Shown: one piece after another, positions 45,716-58,498 of the stretch
How the letters are laid out: each line of letters starts with the position of its first letter
Numbering within the stretch: the stretch's first letter is position 1
Source of the DNA: Schistocephalus solidus
Taxonomy: Eukaryota; Platyhelminthes; Cestoda; Diphyllobothriidea; Diphyllobothriidae
Assembly (NCBI GenBank): GCA_017591395.1
Contig: WEDG01000761.1
Location: 1-64,000 of the forward strand
DNA length: 64,000 bases
Direction: 5' to 3'
Made by a program: the position numbers and the translations under genes
Notes under the pieces: model-generated
What the model was told of the DNA's origin: nothing
Seen by the model: the letters and a program-made list of their open reading frames with translations, nothing else
Database searches by the model: none

Positions 45716-48385
45716 AGATCAGTATCAGTATCAGTATATTTGAGGGAGATGTAGGTGAGTCACCTTTGAATTCCCTATTTGTACATGCGAGTTGTGGTAT
45801 CAAAAAAAATAGTATCTCGATATGTTGGCGAGGCCAACATAGTGGAACATAGTTGAAAAAGAGCAGACAGTGAAAAAAATCCCGGTGATATTTAGGGAGA
45901 AAACAACTGTCGCCCCTTGGGAGGGGTCCAACGGGGGCATTTCGGAGGTCACATGAATCAGCCAGATTCTCCCTAACTGATTGCAGAGACCGTTGAGGGG
46001 ATTTCAAAGGCGGAAATATATGTCCAGATCATCCTCGGTCCATTGCGGTTCGAACCAAGGGAGAACGTTCATACAACTCATGGACGACGGTCGCCAGGTC
46101 CAGCGGATGCGAATACTAACGGTCTTACCAATGTGTGCAAATAAGTTAAGCAGCGAAGACCTCGAGGACCCCAGCATGGGAATAATGGGAGAATGCAAGC
46201 CCTCGAACGAAAATAACAAACATAAAGAAATGTTACTGAAATATAGCTAGTAGTATCATAAATGCCTTATTTTATGACATCACACTTGCAGCTTTCAGTT
46301 AGTGTTGTAGCTCGCACCATTATATCGATCTAACTATCGTTTAAAAACCTCCAAGGAGTCCGACATAACAACATCCAGAGGAAGACTATTCCAAGCTTCG
46401 ACTACTCTTCTGGAGAAGAAGTACTTCCGAGTGTCTAGCCTTGCTCCAGTCACACGTAATTTGAGAGGATGACCTCTGAAGTTCGTTGTTTTTGCTAACT
46501 CGAAGAAATCCCCTGGGACGAGACAACAGTCCTGGACGCGTAGTATGCGGAATGTTAGTATCAGGTCCCCCCGAAGCTGTCTATAGTGCAAGGGAAAGAG
46601 ATTGAGACTCGACAGCCGTGTTTCATAAGGCTGTGAGCCATGTCCAAGGACAAGTTTGGTTGCTCGCCTTTGGACCTTTTCGAGGATGTTGATGTCCTAC
46701 GCCACCCAGGGTCTCCAAGCTTGGATAGCGGACTCCAACTGTGGCTGCACGAATGTTCCGAAGACTTTAGCGAAGCAGTCGGTAGTGAAGGCTGAAAAAG
46801 CTCGTTTAACGAGGTACAGAATCGACATGGCTGACTTTGCTACCTTTGCGTAATGTAGGGATAGTTTAAGCAAGGTCATGATCCAGACTCCAAGGTCCTT
46901 TTGGACATCCACTTCTTTCAGTGGAATGCCATTCAGACTGTAAAACGTACGGTTCGAAGGATTGCTTTTCCCGACTCGTATGATGTTGCACTTGCTCTCA
47001 TTGAACGGCAAGAGCCAGTCATTTGACCATTTCTGGAGTCGATTTAAGTTTGCCTGCAAGTTCTCTTCATCAGCCGCAGTTTGAATGACGCGCCAAAGTC
47101 TGAGATCATCGGCAAACATGGCAATATCGCAGTCCAGTTCGTTGGCACAATCGTTGATGTAGACAATGAACACTATAGGGCCGAGAACAGAGCCTTGGGG
47201 AACACCACTCTCAACCTCAACTTTAGTCGACTGTTTGTCGCTGATATGGACCGTTTGTGAGCGGCCAGTTAAGAAGTTTTCTATCCATGTCAGAAGTCTA
47301 CCTCTTACGCCTATGCGGCTGCGTTTATAAAGAAGGCGGTGGTACGGCACGCTATCAAACGCCTTTTTGAAGTCTATATAGACTGCGTGCACCGTATTTC
47401 CACTATCGACCGCTTCAGTCCAACGTTCTAAACAGTAGAGCAAATTTGTGACGCAGGGTCTACCTCTACGGAAACCGTGCTGCTCTTCGGATAGCAGATT
47501 GTTATGTTCGAAGAACTGCATAAGTTGTTGCTTAATTATTTTTTCCATGATTTTGTAGCAAACTGAAGTTAGGCTGACCGGTCGATAATTGTTTGCAGAT
47601 ACCCGGCTTCCACCCTTATAAAAAGGCGTAATCCATGCGGATTTCCAGTCGGCTGGTAGACTTCCGGTCTGAAAGGATGTTTGGAATAGCGTAGAAAGTG
47701 GTTTTGCCAACTCTCTCGCGAGCTCTTTCATCAGCTTGGCAGGTACTTCATCGGGACCCGGAGACTTAGATTCCTTTAACCCCAAAAGTTCCTTGAGGAC
47801 AGTAGTCTTGGTGAAATTAACAGTCTCCACTATTGTATTCACTTCGAAGCCATCGGTAGGGTGATCGTATCTCGTTTCCTTTGTGAAAACCGACTGGAAA
47901 AATTCCGAAAGATGATCAGCCTTCGCACCGTCTTCAGTAAGGTCTATGCCCTCGGTTGTCCTCAGCAGGGGTATTGGATCCTTGTTCCGTGTATTCTGCC
48001 TGAGGTAACCGTAAAACAGTTTTCTGGGTTCACGGTGGCCCGGTTCAGAAGGTCCACTTCGAAAGCCTGTCTTGTTCTAAAAATATGGTCCTTGACCCGA
48101 TTTCTCTGCATTTTGTACGCATTTAGAAATGCAGGAGTTCCGTCCGAAAGCTATTTTTTTCCACAATCTCCGCTTTTTGTTAACTTCCTTTTTTAAGGCC
48201 TGCGTAAGCCATCGCGGTCTGTTGGTTAACCATTTTCTCAAAATCGGACAGTAATTTTCGATGAGTCTGTGCAGTATGTCCCGGAACGTTTCCCAGTCCT
48301 CGGTTATGTTTCCAAAGAATAAAGTTTCCCACTAAGTGCGCATGAGTTCAGCCCTCATTCCACCGAAATCGCCTTGAGTAATGAA
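45716..48385 (-). mobile_element. CR1/jockey-like retrotransposon (family 1), best-preserved copy
   Basis: The 3' end at 45,718-45,741 is a CAGTAT repeat tail, followed upstream (toward higher coordinates) by a UTR of about 600 nt containing CAGACAGTGAAAAAAATCC. The coding region runs from about 48,220 (linker QALKKEVNKKRRLWKK, like the 5.4-5.7 kb linker of the full-length copy) through the RT to 46,334. The endonuclease is missing, so it is 5' truncated. A frameshift lies near 48,020, and a single in-frame TAG lies at 46,697-46,699. Confidence 0.88.
46334..47860 (-). pseudogene. Reverse transcriptase of the family 1 element, one premature stop
   Basis: RNA-dependent DNA polymerase of a non-LTR element. 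The largest uninterrupted piece (47,842-46,697, 381 codons) contains PGPDEVPAKLMKEL, NNYRPVSLTSVCYKIMEK, the first catalytic Asp in VYIDFKKAFDSVPYH (piece residues 154-168), [12 protein letters not shown] (212-222) and the catalytic FADD (243-246). The frame continues in register after a single TAG to LERVQRR-like thumb sequence and a C-terminal domain (FRGHPLKLRVTGARLD, RRVVEAWNSLP), ending at 46,334. All palm residues are intact, so the copy is young or was active recently. Confidence 0.88.
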
Positions 48386-49149
48386 ATAAAATTATGAGAA
48401 TGTGCGCAGATAAAATGTACAAATATATAAAAATATAGGCAGAACTTGTCCTGTTAGGTCAACAGTAAGCGATGTTTTGAAAAAAAGTGAACTAAAAAAT
48501 AGGCAGTGAAAATACTCCTACCTTCAAAATGGAGGCAGAGTTCAATAGGCCTCCATTGTTGCATAGAGATAAGGAGAAAAAACTGCTGAGGAAAATAAGG
48601 TAAATGGGTTGATTAGGCTAATACTGTAAGTACATTTCAGAATGAGATAATGAAATGTCGACATGGTTCGTTCTTGATCACTAAAGCGCATGATACAAAA
48701 TCTAGTGAAGAAGCATCAGTGAACTTGAGGCCTCAGCATCTCAGGATCCAGAATTAAATTCTGATGATGGTAAGTATCCAAAGAAACGGGAGCATTTAAG
48801 ACTGTGTACGTCAGAATGTTTACATTCGAATGACTTCATCTTTTAAGTGACTAGTGATATAAGGAGATATAATGATTCATGGGGACTCCAGGTAGAGAAA
48901 AAATACTTTCAAGAGGGTCACGTTAATTCCCAATCGTACTTTCTCGGAGTAAAAGATAAAGCTGCTCTGAAAACAGACTGAGAATCAATATCCATAAAGC
49001 GTGTAGGCAATTGGAGAAGAGTTATCTGCAAAATTGAACGCAGAATATAGTATTACTCTACAACTACTTCCATAGAAGTACAAGGAATAGGCATGAAGAC
49101 ACGATGACTAAGTTAACAACGGGCGACAATATTGCTGATACAGACGAGT
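48386..49149. other. Spacer between two retrotransposon copies
   Basis: AT-rich, with a 3'-UTR-like scrap near 48,500 (GGCAGTGAAAATACTCCT, compare GACAGTGAAAAAAACTCCT of family 2). No coding piece recognised. Confidence 0.45.
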
Positions 49150-50470
49150 ACTTTTTTCAGTTTTTCCGATTGGTTTACTAAAACGTCACAAGGTTTCTTC
49201 GTCTTTCAGTAGAGGGTCTGCCGACTCCAATCATTAGCGATGTCCAGTTTTTAGAAGTTCTGATCCGAAGGGAACTCAAAGAACTAAAAGCATCGGAAAC
49301 CCCATGAACGGATGAGATCCTACTGAAACTTTTTAAAAACTCACATGTTGACTACCTGTGTCTTTATCAGGGCTCTTTCAAAGTTTATTTGACTCTGGAA
49401 CACTTCCTGTCGATTGGAAGTTTTAAGCATATAGCTAATCTATAAAATTGCGGCAGCCGGACGTAGTTTACAAATAAGAGGATCATAATTTTTCATGCAT
49501 CCTCAGAAAGGTCTTCCAGAGGATCCTAGAGAGCGAATTGGTGCAGTTCCTAGAGGTTCACAACCTGTTATCAAAATGCCCACACAGGTTCAAAGAGGAA
49601 GGTCCTGTACGACCAATTTGCAGAAATCTCTCCGGAGCTGCACCCGTGTACTCGAGGATAAGCTAGTGGTTCACATCCGTTTCATTGATTTTCAAAATGC
49701 CTTCGACACTGTAACACACGAAAGACAGCTGTGTTAGATAGAAAAGACAGCCATCAGAGGTAACTTCCTTAAATGGATCGACAGCTTACTTCTGTGTCGG
49801 CACCAGCATGTGTGCATTGGCCAAAGAAGTTAACTTCAACTGAAGTAAAGCGTCGGGTTTCCCAGAATTCAGAACTAGGACCCATTTTCTTCACAATATA
49901 GGAGGACGATTTTATCATAGATTTGGACTGCGAGGCAGCAATGTGTGCGACGACATAAAAATCCGAAGTGTAATCTGGAGCCCAACCGACGAAGATCAAC
50001 TGCACATTAACTTAATTCAGTTAGCAATGTGGTCGGATTGTCAGCTTCTGCGCTTCAAAGTCGCTAAGTTTACAAGTCTTCGCACAGGACACCCAGCAAG
50101 ATCCACAAACCGTAGAAGCTTCTCTAACAACGGGATAGTCATCAAAGACGTAGAAATCTATAAGGACCTTCGTGTGCTATTGACGACCACCTTAAAACCG
50201 TTCATTTACTGTTTGAGAGTAGCGAGGAGAGCCGTGCCTGTGTTGTACGCAAGTCGAATAGTCCTGGTGGATGTTCCCAGCTGGGCCGGAGCGATGAGGG
50301 AGTCAACTTAAACCTTGAGACACATGTCCATTTTTATATTCTATGGTACTCTTTGACCTCCCACAACCCCCATGATTTCTCTATACTTTTCACTGACCTT
50401 CAAGTTACAAACACAGTACTCAAATTCAGATGGCTGTTTCCATCAATAAACTGATGTGAACTGAAGTGAA
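49150..50470 (+). mobile_element. CR1/jockey-like RT copy (family 1 relative) ending at the duplication border
   Basis: Forward strand: a pre-RT segment at 49,250-49,330 (RRELKELKAS), palm at 49,495-49,737 (RGRSCTTNLQKSLRS, RFIDFQNAFDTVTHERQ), and thumb at 49,943-50,311 (QLAMWSDCQLLRFKV, VEIYKDLRVLLTTTLKP). It ends in GTGAACTGAAGTGAACC at 50,451-50,470. The first base of homology with duplication copy A follows directly. Full of frameshifts. Confidence 0.8.
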
Positions 50471-51849
50471 CCATCCGTTCTGTTTACTAAGGTCATTGAG
50501 CAATTTCGAATTTCGACCATACCTGTAGTGCGTGCGAATGGTAAGTTCGTTGGGTAGAGCACAGTATTTCAATCAGTAATGTCTTAAGGCTTGAGCATTA
50601 GTAATAAGCTGAAATTTCGAATTGAATTGCTAGTTTTGTTGGCGGTGCATGCTTATGAGCTTTTTCTAATGTGTGATCGTCGGTTAAAAACGACCACTTA
50701 ATTATATAATTAAGTGGTGCGGATCCAATTTTGGATGCTAGGCTACGCATGTTCCGTGGTCTTTACCCACTTATATACTCGGATCGTCTGGCGATAATGT
50801 CTGCTAGTGTCCGTTTTTACGGATTATTCGAAATCATATAGCGCGTGAGCTTCTCGCTCGGCGTAGTTTCGTAACATGTTTACATTACTCCATACAGTTC
50901 TACGGGCCTAGAAATGTTTTGGGCGCCTTTATTACATGTGACTTTACAAGACTTCACGATTCTCTGTCCTCAAACACTTTCATCGGCGTTTATTATCTAA
51001 TTACACTTAAAATCGCATTTTTCTTGGTCGTGAGTAGAGGCCGTGGGCAATAAGAAAAGACGAAGTTTCAGTCCTTTCGGACTTCGAAGTGTGATGTTCG
51101 TGGCCCCCTAATGTACAGTCAGTTTGAGTATTAATTTCGCAGACGGTATGTTTTATAATTTCGAAAGGCACTTTGATGGGTACTTTGTGTACAGCTCTTG
51201 CAATTTTTCGCTTGGCATAGAGAATCCTATTTCCCGGATAATTATCTCATGCCTGCCGTCTGTTATAGCACATGCCAGTTTTTACAGTGCTGCATATATT
51301 TCGGCGTGTGCATGCACTGTCCTTTAGCAGCAACGTTGCTCTTTGCGTGGCCAGCACGTTTCGGTGCCTTAATGTGTGTTTACACGTTACTTTTCCTTCA
51401 TTAATTCTCTGATTTTGAGTCCTACTGTTGAAATTAGTTATTGAAACCTTTCAAACCCGCTTTATATTATTGGAGGATATGTTCACTTTTCTCCGTCAGA
51501 CAACCAGTGTTAGTATTTACGTGGGGCATTTTTGTCAAACATATTCCGTTTAACTGATCTTTGGTTCAAGAGAAATTTCTATTCGTGGATTCGTGGAAAT
51601 TTATATTTTTTGGGAATTTTGTCAATTTTAAGCGCTTGCAATTAGGTCTTTCACTTTCGTCTGAAAAACGTTCTGCATACAAAACCTTAGGGGCAACATA
51701 ATCGCAAAATTCTGCTGCGCTCTTATTTAGGCGGATACCATAACACCTGGCCCCGGGGAGGAAAATTCTTTCGTCAAGGTAGTAAACCCGTTTCGGTAAT
51801 AGTGAACGGTTTGAAGTCACACACTGTACCTTTACCTGTTACGACTGCG

Positions 51850-53090
51850 ATCATGACTGATCTAGCCGGCTTCGATGATGTCACGTATTGTACCTCTCAA
51901 CGCACGACGACCTGGACAGCTCAACCCATTCTTTTCTGCAGTGACGGACGCCGAATAGTGAGAGTTCAAGCACCACCTCAATGTCTTGCCGAACTGTGCC
52001 AAACCGGTCTTGAGTTGACCTCTTCGACGCCTTCCGGATGGGCACCAGCGGCGGATCGAGGCGGAACTCGTGAGGCGCGCGACGGGGGACGTGTCAAACC
52101 ACTTCAGTCATCTTTCGTGGGGGGCCTGAAATATCATCGCGATATTTTTGTAGAGAGTGCGGACCGCTTCGTTCGAGACGTAGTTGGTTTAATTCACTCT
52201 AAGAATGGTCCTAAAAATGCGATGGCCAAATACCTCCGGTCTTCACTCACCTTCCATGCACAAAACCCAGCATTCACAACCGTAGGGGACGACCGAACGG
52301 ACGGATGCATGGTACACATGGATCTTCTTGGTGATGGAGATGTTGCGTCGGATCCATAGGCACTTTCTAAGGGTCGAGAAAACTCAGCGAGCAACATCAA
52401 TTCGGAAGATAATGCCTTTCTTAGTCTATCCATTGGGTAGCATCCTCGCCCCGAGGCATTTGAAACTGTCTTCGTCCTCAAGTTGACAGTCATTAATCCC
52501 GGGGATGCATTCTCCTGGTCAGGGATGCAGCTCGAAAACAATTTAGTCTTCTCAGTTTTTATTTATAGGCCGATTGAAGTAGCGATCTCATTTACCCGTG
52601 ACGCCACAGAATGTAGATCACCAAAGCTTGAGACTAGCAAGGCGATATCCTCAGCGTAGTCTAGGTCAGTCAGGTGCCGTCTGGGTGCACATTCCACACC
52701 ATTAGAACCGTGTAAGGCCCTTACCGAGAATCCGATAAATGGCGTAGTTGAACAAAATGGGCTGCAGGATGCAACCTTTTCGAACACCAGATTGGATATC
52801 GAAGGGTAGAGAAAGATTACTATGCACAAAGACTCGCGCAATGGTGTAGAAATAGTAGGCCTTGATCATGGCAATGATTTTTGCTGGCACACCATCTAGT
52901 TCTGTAATTCGATACAGGGACTCACGGTGGACGGAATCAAACTCAGTGGCGAAGTCACCAAAGCAGGTAACCGTCGGTTGCTGTTAGGCATGGTGGAATT
53001 CCAGAATGCGCCTCAGCATGAATATCTGGTCCAAACATCCACGCCCAGCTTGGCATCCAGCTTGATTGGGCCTTCCTAGAGTCACGTGCA
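51850..53090 (-). mobile_element. Non-LTR retrotransposon RT fragment of a third family (RTE-like)
   Basis: The reverse strand reads GDFATEFDSVHRESLYRI near 52,940, ELDGVPAKIIAMIKAYY, GVRKGCILQPILFNYAI (52,890-52,740), LTDLDYAEDIALLVSSFG (52,680-52,620), and CIPDQE and further thumb-type pieces to about 51,870. Motif wording (RKGC instead of PQGS, HRESL) differs clearly from families 1 and 2. The catalytic box is YAED instead of YADD, and stops are frequent. It is missing at the matching position of copy A (about 21,840-21,880), so it inserted after the duplication. Confidence 0.82.
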
Positions 53091-54339
53091 GTCACATATC
53101 ATACAATTTTTGTTTTCATTCAACACTTCTTTAGCATTCCGTTAGACTAGTAAGACCATATGCAAGTATATATTCTTAGCTACTTGTTTGGACAGTTATC
53201 TCAGCAGTTTGTTGTTAAGTCTGGTGTAAAGTGTGCAATGTGAACAAACCCACAGTCGTTCTTCGCATTCAACGTATTCATTTAGAGCTTTAAACGGCTC
53301 TTCATTTTGCTGATTCATAGTCTGGGCTTGTTGCCTTTTACTGTGCCAAACCACCGCCAACCTCTTCTAAATTTTACACAAGGGGCACAAACCACTGAAA
53401 TACGTTTTAACATCTTTCTGAGTTATATTTCATAGGAGCTTTCTCCATTACACGTTTTTCAGAGAGTACATCGGGTGTTTGAGGTATATGATGACTGTTA
53501 TGAACTCGCTCTACTTTGAATAAGCCTATGTGTTTCCCTAGCGTCTTTATCCGGAAAACCAATTAGGGGCGTTTCTGGATACTGAGCCGACTGCAAGAGA
53601 GTCCACGGCTTGCTAAGGATAATTTCGTTTCGATTACGCCGTTGAGGAAATTGTGTTGCTTCAGCTCCGACAACACCTTGTAAGGATGTGATGCTGAAGT
53701 TCATTCAAAGACGTTGGGTAGTGCTTGATTTCTCGTGAAGTTATGCTAGAACCAAAGAATAGAGCCATGGCGGGGCGCTGTGGTGTTGCTTGCGGTTATC
53801 GCCTAGTGCTCATGTTTGTTTATGACCGGGAGGACAAGATGCGTAGCTTAAAAAATCTTACTAAGGGTCGCATATGTTACGGAACTTGACAAAAGGGGAC
53901 TTTGGTTTTACCTCTGGGTATCAGCTTGACTTACTAGTGATACCACCCCCCCGGCTTTCCAGTTTACCTGATGATTAACAGCTCGAGTTCATGCCTGTGT
54001 TTTCCCAGCCTGGAACGACGTCTTACTACTTTGGTACTCCCTTCTTTCTGTGTCCATTAGAATACTCTTAAACTCTAGTCTGGCGTATAAATTGATACGA
54101 ATGCCTCATTTTTTATTTTTCTCTTGCCCTGGATAGATAAAAACAGAGCGTTGATGGACCTGCGCCTAATAGATCATTGTAGTGGATGTTTTTCATTTTC
54201 ACCACGTGTTTCGGTCTTGTTGTTAGCGTTCTTGTATATTCCGTTGTATCCGACGCGTTAACTTTTGCCTATAACTATGCATCGATCGTAGAGGTGGGTT
54301 TGCTTGTTGATCTAGTCCTTTGGAAGGAAACTATCGACG

Positions 54340-57300
54340 TGATTGTGAGCATACTGTGTTACTCGTTTTCGAAAGAGTTCTCAGAAGTAGATTTGTCCAC
54401 GTTTCTAGCCTCTATGCTGCAGTGCGTTTTCGTACTTTGGAATCGCGTACAATCAGAGTTACCTATACGATAGAGCAGGTGGATATTCAGTATCTAACAT
54501 TTTAATTATAGGAGATATAGGAAATACCGGGCCCTATGACAACCGTAATCGACGTGGCTAAAGTGGCTTTGGTGGAGGTTTTTGCCTTCTAGGCGTTGGC
54601 GTTGTTGTTGGGCAAGAAACATTGTCTCAGTGCTTGCCTGAAAAGTTCAAAGGTTATGGTATTCTTTGAGATGGTAGCTGTCTTCACCCGGCTTTGGCGT
54701 GCATTGCTTGATATCAGAACCCCAGGAATCTGCAAGCCGCTCTTTTCTATTCGTTTGTGAAGTTCTGAGAATTCACCCTACGTGTCTTCCGATGTTCGTG
54801 TGCCGTGAGCTCTCCTGCGGGATGGGTAGAAGACGGGATGGAGGAGTCCAACCGCAGCAGTCTTCACCCCGAGCGTGTGGTCATCTATTCTGGAAACAGG
54901 TTTATTTGATTTCGCCTTCCTTGATCGTCTTCTGGTACTCGGCTGTGCAATGTTCACCTTGCCTTCGAACCTAGACCCAAGTCATTTCTCCGAGGTTGGT
55001 CCCGCAGAGCACAACACAGTCCCTACGATAACTTCGTTTCCTTAGATTGAACCAAAAGCCAACGTAGTATGACTTCTTGCAATACTGCTCACGCCCGCCC
55101 ACACCTACGAAACGGGTCACGAGTTTAACTTCGCAACCACGAAGATCATCGCCCACGCCAGATGCAAGACAAGCCGAGAATTGATTGAAGCCTGGGTCTC
55201 TGAGGCGAACTCAGTCAATTGATTTATCGATCTGGTGGCGGCATACAGGGCCCTTCGTAGTCACCTCCGGACTGGCGCCACTGCTGTCTGATTAGCCCCC
55301 GCCCCCCCACCCCCCACTCCCTATCAATGTTACTCGTTTATGTTGCTGTTTTATCTCTGACGATGGACTTCAGTAAGAGTTCGAAAGCTCAGACGAATAA
55401 AGCCATGATTACGGTGAACGAACAACCTTCTTCCGCCCCTAAAGTGTTGCGCAATTTAGAGACCGCCTTGAAATCCATTTTTAAGTGAGCGTTCGAGACA
55501 CTAGGTTATTCTTCTCGCTAACGTTTGACGCTCCTTACGCCTAGGTTTTTGCCGAAAGAGCTCTCACGTGCAGATCGGTCCACATTTATGGCCAATGTGC
55601 TGTAGAGTGTTTCTGCACTCTGAAACTGCGTACAATCAGGGTTGTCTTTACGTGAGTGCACGTGTTTGTTTTATATAACCAGGATCATAGCTTGTTCATG
55701 TTCATGGCTTCATTGAATGCTACTGTTTTTTTGTAGGATGACTAGGAAGTACCGGGTCCTATAGCAGCCGCGATCGACTATTATCACCATTATTAGATTT
55801 TGTCCGGGGCTTATGCAGAAGGTTTCACAGGTAGGTGATTGATGATATGTGGGCCTTCTAGACTGCTGTTGCTGACTTTGGTGTTCGACATAAAACAATT
55901 GTGGATGACACAGCTGGCAGGAGAAGTTCAAGAGTAGCGTTGTGGTAGTGGACGAGATTGTGTAGTTGCGTGTGCAAGGCGTTTCCATGTGCTGCCCTAC
56001 GTCAGAGCGAGAGAAGGAAAGCAAGTGGGTGTGTCCTCCTGGTTTTCGGTTGAGTTCCTAGGTTGAAGTCAACACTGGCAGCATGCTTTGACATGCTCTG
56101 ACGATTTTGTTGCGATGCCTGTGAAAGTGGCATCATTAAGTGGTCTGGCATTAGAAACAGGTAACTGGTGTCGCTAACCCATTTTCAATCTTTGCGACCT
56201 TTTTCCGGGCCAGATTCCGTTACTATGACGACCGTCGATTGGAAAGTTTGTCCCTATCCCCTTCTTTTGTTAAGAAGGCTTAAGTGTTTGCTCGGGATGA
56301 TGTCATCTGTGACATTGTTTTCCCATGGTAAATTGGGCAGGGCACAATCGTTGACACAGGCAGAGGTTTGTGACGCAACCTAGGATTCCACAAAAACAGC
56401 CCGCTGACGAACCTGCTTATATTTAATTACAAAACGTTCTCTGTTTTTTTTTATCTTAAAGTCGTTGCCACAGTATTTCCGCAAATGATATTCGACGTAG
56501 TAAGATTAGCACTAAAATGGACAAGCCCACCCTCCGCACACCACTTCTATAACTGCTTTTAGAACTTTTGCTACATCCGTCAAAGAGTGTTGTTCTTGTT
56601 ACTTGTCACCCTAGTTTAGTTTTGACCCCTGTTCAACTATCATGTTTATGGCGTAGAATGTTACGACAAGTTTTTATCAGACGGCTGCCGTGGTACCGCT
56701 TCTTTCTCTAATTTTCGCCAAGCACACGAACGAGACCTTTCAAAATCATCTTATAACATTCAGTGTATTCATTTTATCGAACAGTTGACACACCGTTTTA
56801 AGGTTAATTGTAGGAGGTCTAGGAAGTGCCTCGCCCTACGCCGGTCGCAATCGATGTTTATCACCATTATTAGATTTTGTCCGTGGCTTATGCAGAAGAC
56901 TCTGCTGGTAGATGATTGAAGAGGTGTACGCCTTCTAGACTGCTCTTGCTGGCTTTGGTGTTGGACCTCAGACAACTGTGTATGACCCATTTGGCAGGAG
57001 AACTTCAAGAGTAGCGTTGTGGTGGTGGACGAGATGGTGTGGTTGCGTGTGCCCGGCGTTTCCATGTGCTGTCCTACGTCAGAGCGAGAGAAGAAGGCAA
57101 GTGGGTATGTTCTTTTCGTTTTCGGTCGGGTTCCATGGTTGCAGCGATGTCCAGTCACAGCTATTTAAGCCCCGAGCAGGCATCAACAGTGCGTATGCGG
57201 GTTGAGTGGTTGGTCGACGCTGGCAGCATTCACAATTTTGTTGCGATGAATGTGAAAGTGGCACCATTAAGCGGCCTGGCAACAGAAACATGTGCCTAGT

Positions 57301-57830
57301 TTCGCAACTCTTCGAGACCTTTGTTACGCGCGCAGGTTTCGTTACCGTGACGATACTATATTTGACAATTTATCGCTATTCATGTTGACGAACATGGTGA
57401 ACCGTTTATCCGGCCCCGGCAATCCGCATATGGCGTCTTTGTGCTTGGTCAAGATGACCTGATCTGCGACTTTGATTTCCAATAGTATCTTTGGACAAGG
57501 CGAAGGTTGTGAAACATGCAGAATTTTAGGACTTGACATGGTTGCAGCGGTATATGGGATTCCACACAACAGGCTAGCGATGAACCTGTTTTCCTTTACA
57601 TATGCTTTGTACTTACTCACCTTCGTGACATTATTTTGCCAATGCTCGCCGCGACGGTGGCCAAAAGAGCAAGCCTACCCTCTGTGCGCCACTTCCATGT
57701 TGGAACTTTTGGGACTTTTGTCACTGAATGCTCTGTTCACTTGGGAGTCTTCTTTGCCATCCTTTCTTTGATTTGAACCGTCTTCAACTATCATGTTTAC
57801 GCTTTAGAATGATACTACATTAATTCTAGT
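54340..57830 (+). repeat. Array of about 1.1-kb direct repeats with possible LTR-element remains
   Basis: The landmark AGGAAxTACCGGG(C/T)CCTAT (GGAAGTGCCTCGCCCTA in the third) recurs at 54,520, 55,745 and 56,820. The second and third units also share TTATTAGATTTTGTCCG, CTTATGCAGAAG, GAAGTTCAAGAGTAGCG and AAAGTGGCA(T/C)CATTAAG. In unit 3 a forward frame reads VEWLVDAGSIHNFVAMNVK, resembling the DSGAT-type active-site loop of Ty3/gypsy proteases, but with A in place of S. Copy A has only one corresponding unit. Confidence 0.6.
55230..55440 (+). repeat. Short element with hammerhead-like core
   Basis: Contains CCGGACTGGCG(C/T)CACTG, TCTGATT(A/G)G and then CTCTGACGATGGACTTCAGT, GAGTTCGAAAGCTCAGACG and AATAAAGCCATGATT. 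The same order is found on the reverse strand at 25,533-25,693. It ends in GAACAACCTTCTT, the same border as the arms of the 25,810-25,940 palindrome. Confidence 0.65.
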
Positions 57831-58498
57831 GGAGAGTTTGCGCACTTTTCTGCGGGTGTTTGTGGTAAAGCAAAAGCGTCGGTGAAAATACTCTTAACAC
57901 AACATTTTGTAAATCTAAAATTTAGATTTTCAGCTGAGAGTACTTCTGTATTGTTAAAAATATACTGATTTTGGGGGTCTACTTTACGGTGACACGAGAG
58001 TCGGTGTGGGTGGAAGGGCAGTTCACGCCCTTCACTGAACACCTACAGTACGTAATGGATTTACTTTGCCTCCAGCTGACAGTTTGATCCTCACGGACGA
58101 CAACTTCCGCCGCGTGTCCTGTGAGGTGTGCGCAGCACAGGTGAATTGCGCGTGAAATAGTCCGTGCTCAGGTAGACTTGCGCACGCACACGCTTTCTTC
58201 TCGCGCTCACTCTGCTCCTCCAAATTTTCAGGAAATGACCTTTTGTGCATGATAGTTTTCAGTTATTAGTTCGGTCCGATGCTACGAGCACTTCGTGGAG
58301 TCAGATCTTGAGGTAAAGCCAACTTCTATGGGTTATTAGCGGTGCGCCAGTATTCTCGTATTCCCGCTTGCATTATCTGTTTCACTAGTGTTTGTCTTGG
58401 CTGTCGTTTTGACATACAATTTGTACGCTTCACGCCAGTGTTGTTACTTCTGGATAGTGAGTTTCCTTAGTTTCAATTTTTACACCAACCCACCTCAG

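Noticed and set aside
51802..52359. Forward 185-codon open frame
   Set aside because: It lies antisense to the RTE-like RT remnants (51,850-53,090), which carry recognisable motifs on the other strand.
54186..54473. 95-codon hydrophobic frame that could be a membrane protein
   Set aside because: The homologous stretch in duplication copy A (about 22,820-22,980) is full of stops, so the frame is not conserved.
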